Shown here: in pieces, positions 61,898 to 64,000 of the stretch
How positions within the stretch are numbered: position 1 is the first letter of the stretch
Layout of the letters: each line of letters opens with the position of its first letter
Assembly (NCBI GenBank): GCA_900550865.1
Contig: URTM01000009.1
Location: forward strand, 1-64,000
Direction of reading: 5' to 3'
From: an uncultured Dorea sp.
GTDB taxonomy: Bacteria > Bacillota > Clostridia > Lachnospirales > Lachnospiraceae
DNA: 64,000 nucleotides
Translations under genes and position numbers: made by a program
Notes under the pieces: generated by a model
What the model was told of the DNA's origin: nothing
What the model saw: the letters and a program-made list of their open reading frames with translations, nothing else
Databases searched by the model: none

Positions 61898-63812
61898 AGC
61901 GTCCAGAGCATATTATCAGGATGCACAGGAGATCATGAGCAACTACGAATATGACAGATTGTATGATGAACTGCAAGGGCTGGAAAAGGAACTGGAAATT
62001 ACATTCTCGAACAGCCCGACGGTAAATGTCGGATATGAAGTTGTCAGTGAACTTCCAAAAGAAAGGCATGAAAGCCCGATGCTCTCACTGGATAAGACGA
62101 AAGAAGTAGAAGAGCTTAAGGACTTCGTTGGCAGTCAGAAAGTATTGATGTCCTGGAAGATGGACGGATTAACGATCGTGCTGACATATCGTGACGGGAA
62201 GCTTTATAAAGCAGTTACACGCGGTAACGGAGAAGTCGGTGAAGTGGTTACAAACAATGCAAAGGTATTCAAGAATGTACCGGTGCAGATTGCTTACCGT
62301 GGAGAATTGATCTTAAGAGGAGAAGCGGTGATCGGATATCATGACTTCGAGAAGATCAATGAAGAGATTGAAGATGTAGATGCAAAATATAAAAATCCGA
62401 GAAATTTATGCAGTGGTTCAGTCAGACAGCTCAATAACCAGATCACGGCAAAGAGGAATGTTATGTTCTATGCATTTACGTTAGTGCAGGCAGACGGGGT
62501 TGATTTTCAGAACTCCAGAGCCTGTCAGATGGAATGGCTGAAAGCACAGGGATTCACGACGGTAGAATATCATATGGTGACCAGAGACACAGTAGAAGAT
62601 GAAGTTGCTAAATTTTCGTCAGAGATCAGCAAAAATGATTTTCCTTCCGACGGACTTGTGCTATCATATGACGATATAGCGTATGGAAGATCGCTGGGAA
62701 GAACAGCGAAATTCCCGAGGGATTCCTTTGCATTCAAATGGCAGGATGAGATCAGAGAGACGACACTGCGTGAGATTGAATGGAGTCCGTCGAGAACAGG
62801 ACTGATCAATCCTGTTGCGATTTTTGATCCGGTGGAGCTGGAAGGAACAACCGTCAGCCGTGCAAGTGTTCACAATATCAGTATTATGGAAGAACTGGAG
62901 CTTGGAGTCGGTGATAAGATCGAAGTCTATAAGGCGAATATGATCATTCCACAGATTGCAAAGAATCTGACAAGAAGCGGAGTAAAAGATATTCCGGAAA
63001 AATGTCCGGTCTGTCAGGGTGAGACAAAGATCCGTCAGGTGGGAAATGCAAAAGCATTATACTGTACGAATCCGGAATGTCAGGCAAAGCATGTGAAAGC
63101 ATTTGCATTATTCGTAAGCAGAGATGCACTTAATATAGAAGGACTGTCGGAAGCAACACTGGAAAAATTTATTTCCAGAGGATATATCCATACATTTGCC
63201 GATATCTTTCATCTGGATCAGTACAAAGACGAGATTCAGGAAATGGAAGGATTTGGAGAAAAATCGTACAAGAAACTGATCGACAGTGTGGAAAAAGCGA
63301 GAACGACTACCCTGCCGAGAGTGATCTATTCACTGGGAATTGCAGGAATTGGTCTTGCCAATGCAAAAGTTATTTGCAGAGAATTGAAATATGATGTAGA
63401 ATCTCTTCTGAAGGTTACAGAGGAAGAGTTAAATGAGATCCAGGGGGTGGGAGAAGTTCTGGCAAAGGCGTTCGTCGGATATTTTTCAGATACAAATCAT
63501 GTGGAGAATTTCAGAAAGCTTTTAGAAGAACTGACGATCCCGGAGGAGACGGTAACAAAGAAACAGATTTTCGAAGGTGTCAACTTTGTGATCACCGGAA
63601 GCGTAACGCATTTTGCAAACCGCGGTGAGGTGAAAGAACTGATCGAGAGTCTGGGAGGAAAGGTGACTGGATCGGTAACATCCAAGACGAATTATCTGAT
63701 CAATAATGATGTGACCAGTACATCCTCCAAAAATAAAAAAGCGAATGAGCTGGGGATCCCGATCATTTCCGAAGAGACATTTCTGGAACTGGTGAACCAG
63801 GTGGAAGAATAG
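61845..63812 (+). CDS. ligA: NAD-dependent DNA ligase
   Basis: A 655-aa ligase sealing nicks with NAD+. The adenylation-site lysine is K105 in SWKMDGLT, a variant of the usual KLDG(L/I)(A/S). The N-terminal Ia domain, ILRGEAVI, the four-Cys zinc finger (CPVC...CTNPEC near 386-410), helix-hairpin-helix repeats and the BRCT domain (about 575-650) follow in order. AAAGGA precedes the ATG at 61845, which lies within the end of the pseudouridine synthase gene; an internal ATG at 61869 is less well placed. Length is slightly short but complete. Confidence 0.94.
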   Translation: MGQSKNERMQELVELLNKASRAYYQDAQEIMSNYEYDRLYDELQGLEKELEITFSNSPTVNVGYEVVSELPKERHESPMLSLDKTKEVEELKDFVGSQKVLMSWKMDGLTIVLTYRDGKLYKAVTRGNGEVGEVVTNNAKVFKNVPVQIAYRGELILRGEAVIGYHDFEKINEEIEDVDAKYKNPRNLCSGSVRQLNNQITAKRNVMFYAFTLVQADGVDFQNSRACQMEWLKAQGFTTVEYHMVTRDTVEDEVAKFSSEISKNDFPSDGLVLSYDDIAYGRSLGRTAKFPRDSFAFKWQDEIRETTLREIEWSPSRTGLINPVAIFDPVELEGTTVSRASVHNISIMEELELGVGDKIEVYKANMIIPQIAKNLTRSGVKDIPEKCPVCQGETKIRQVGNAKALYCTNPECQAKHVKAFALFVSRDALNIEGLSEATLEKFISRGYIHTFADIFHLDQYKDEIQEMEGFGEKSYKKLIDSVEKARTTTLPRVIYSLGIAGIGLANAKVICRELKYDVESLLKVTEEELNEIQGVGEVLAKAFVGYFSDTNHVENFRKLLEELTIPEETVTKKQIFEGVNFVITGSVTHFANRGEVKELIESLGGKVTGSVTSKTNYLINNDVTSTSSKNKKANELGIPIISEETFLELVNQVEE

Positions 63813-63866
63813 AAGAACAAAAGACAGAGTGAAATACGTGGAAGAGATAATGAGAAGGAGAGAATA

Positions 63867-64000
63867 ATGGCGAATCAGGACGATAACAACAATCAGGAGA
63901 TTGAAAAAGTAGAAGATGTTGAAGTAGAGACAAACACGAATACATCTGATACAGATTATTCGAATAATAAGAAACAAAATGATGACGATGGATATGAAAA
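63867..64000 (+). CDS. Acidic Asn/Asp-rich protein, 3' end outside window
   Basis: The first 44 codons of a gene that continues past the window. AGAAGGAG lies before the ATG at 63867. The visible N-terminus is hydrophilic, rich in Asn, Asp, Glu and Thr, with no domain recognised; such tails commonly precede a TM or a zinc ribbon in Lachnospiraceae proteins, but nothing here decides it. Confidence 0.6.
   Translation, partial: MANQDDNNNQEIEKVEDVEVETNTNTSDTDYSNNKKQNDDDGYE

Overview
The window reads as a chromosomal segment of a low-to-mid G+C anaerobic Firmicute, most likely a gut Lachnospiraceae. Supporting signs are strong AGGAGG ribosome-binding sites, a T-box leader, a non-discriminating-type AspRS with GatCAB, CIRCE control of htpG, several families typical of Lachnospiraceae (DUF5721, DUF4358, DUF2325, a GldA/F/G + DUF4340 exporter) and many carbohydrate and TRAP functions. 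Species cannot be fixed from the sequence alone. I saw no rRNA, tRNA, CRISPR array or intact insertion sequence.

1-7957: the distal part of a myo-inositol catabolic operon on the + strand: iolC (5' end outside the window), iolD, iolB, an iron alcohol dehydrogenase, a DapA-family aldolase, an OFA-type MFS carrier and iolJ. It ends in a 55-codon scar whose translation matches the C-terminus of an IolA/MmsA-type malonate-semialdehyde dehydrogenase. Loss of iolA at this locus leaves the alcohol dehydrogenase as the obvious candidate for disposing of malonate semialdehyde.

8117-14438: a self-contained two-gene module with its own promoter, bounded by hairpins. It encodes a 1601-aa DUF4062 - NACHT-type P-loop ATPase - long helical protein, and a two-TM channel-like protein with a Rossmann/TrkA-like core and a C-terminal RyR domain. 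This is the best candidate for an undescribed, probably defence-like, sensor/effector system. 14601-15000 is a DUF2325 gene behind a perfect palindromic operator.

15138-24502: a probable quinate/shikimate utilisation cluster. A TRAP transporter (dctP, dctM, dctQ), type I 3-dehydroquinase and a YdiN-like MFS carrier lie on the - strand. A LysR regulator, an enoate-reductase-type flavoenzyme and a YdiB-like quinate/shikimate dehydrogenase lie on the + strand. 24590-26838: a sodium symporter and an ECF S component.

26961-34393: AraC regulator divergent from galK-galT, an AIM24-family protein and a domain-swapped GH3 glycosidase. 34740-40905: the GldA/F/G-DUF4340 exporter operon and a phosphohexomutase. 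40987-43420: a CLC antiporter, an Rpn-nuclease remnant and a chorismate-mutase-like protein.

43484-49732: a T-box-controlled operon of archaeal-type AspRS, a zinc-ribbon membrane protein and gatCAB, for making Asn-tRNA (and possibly Gln-tRNA) indirectly. 49788-49896 is a nested palindromic element. 50034-54120 is a MacB-like ABC pair, followed by CIRCE-htpG and a DUF5721 gene. 57130-61158 is a surface-polymer O-acetylation operon (SGNH, DUF4358, MBOAT, DHHW), running on through a pseudouridine synthase and ligA by short gene overlaps. The window ends inside an acidic protein of unknown function.
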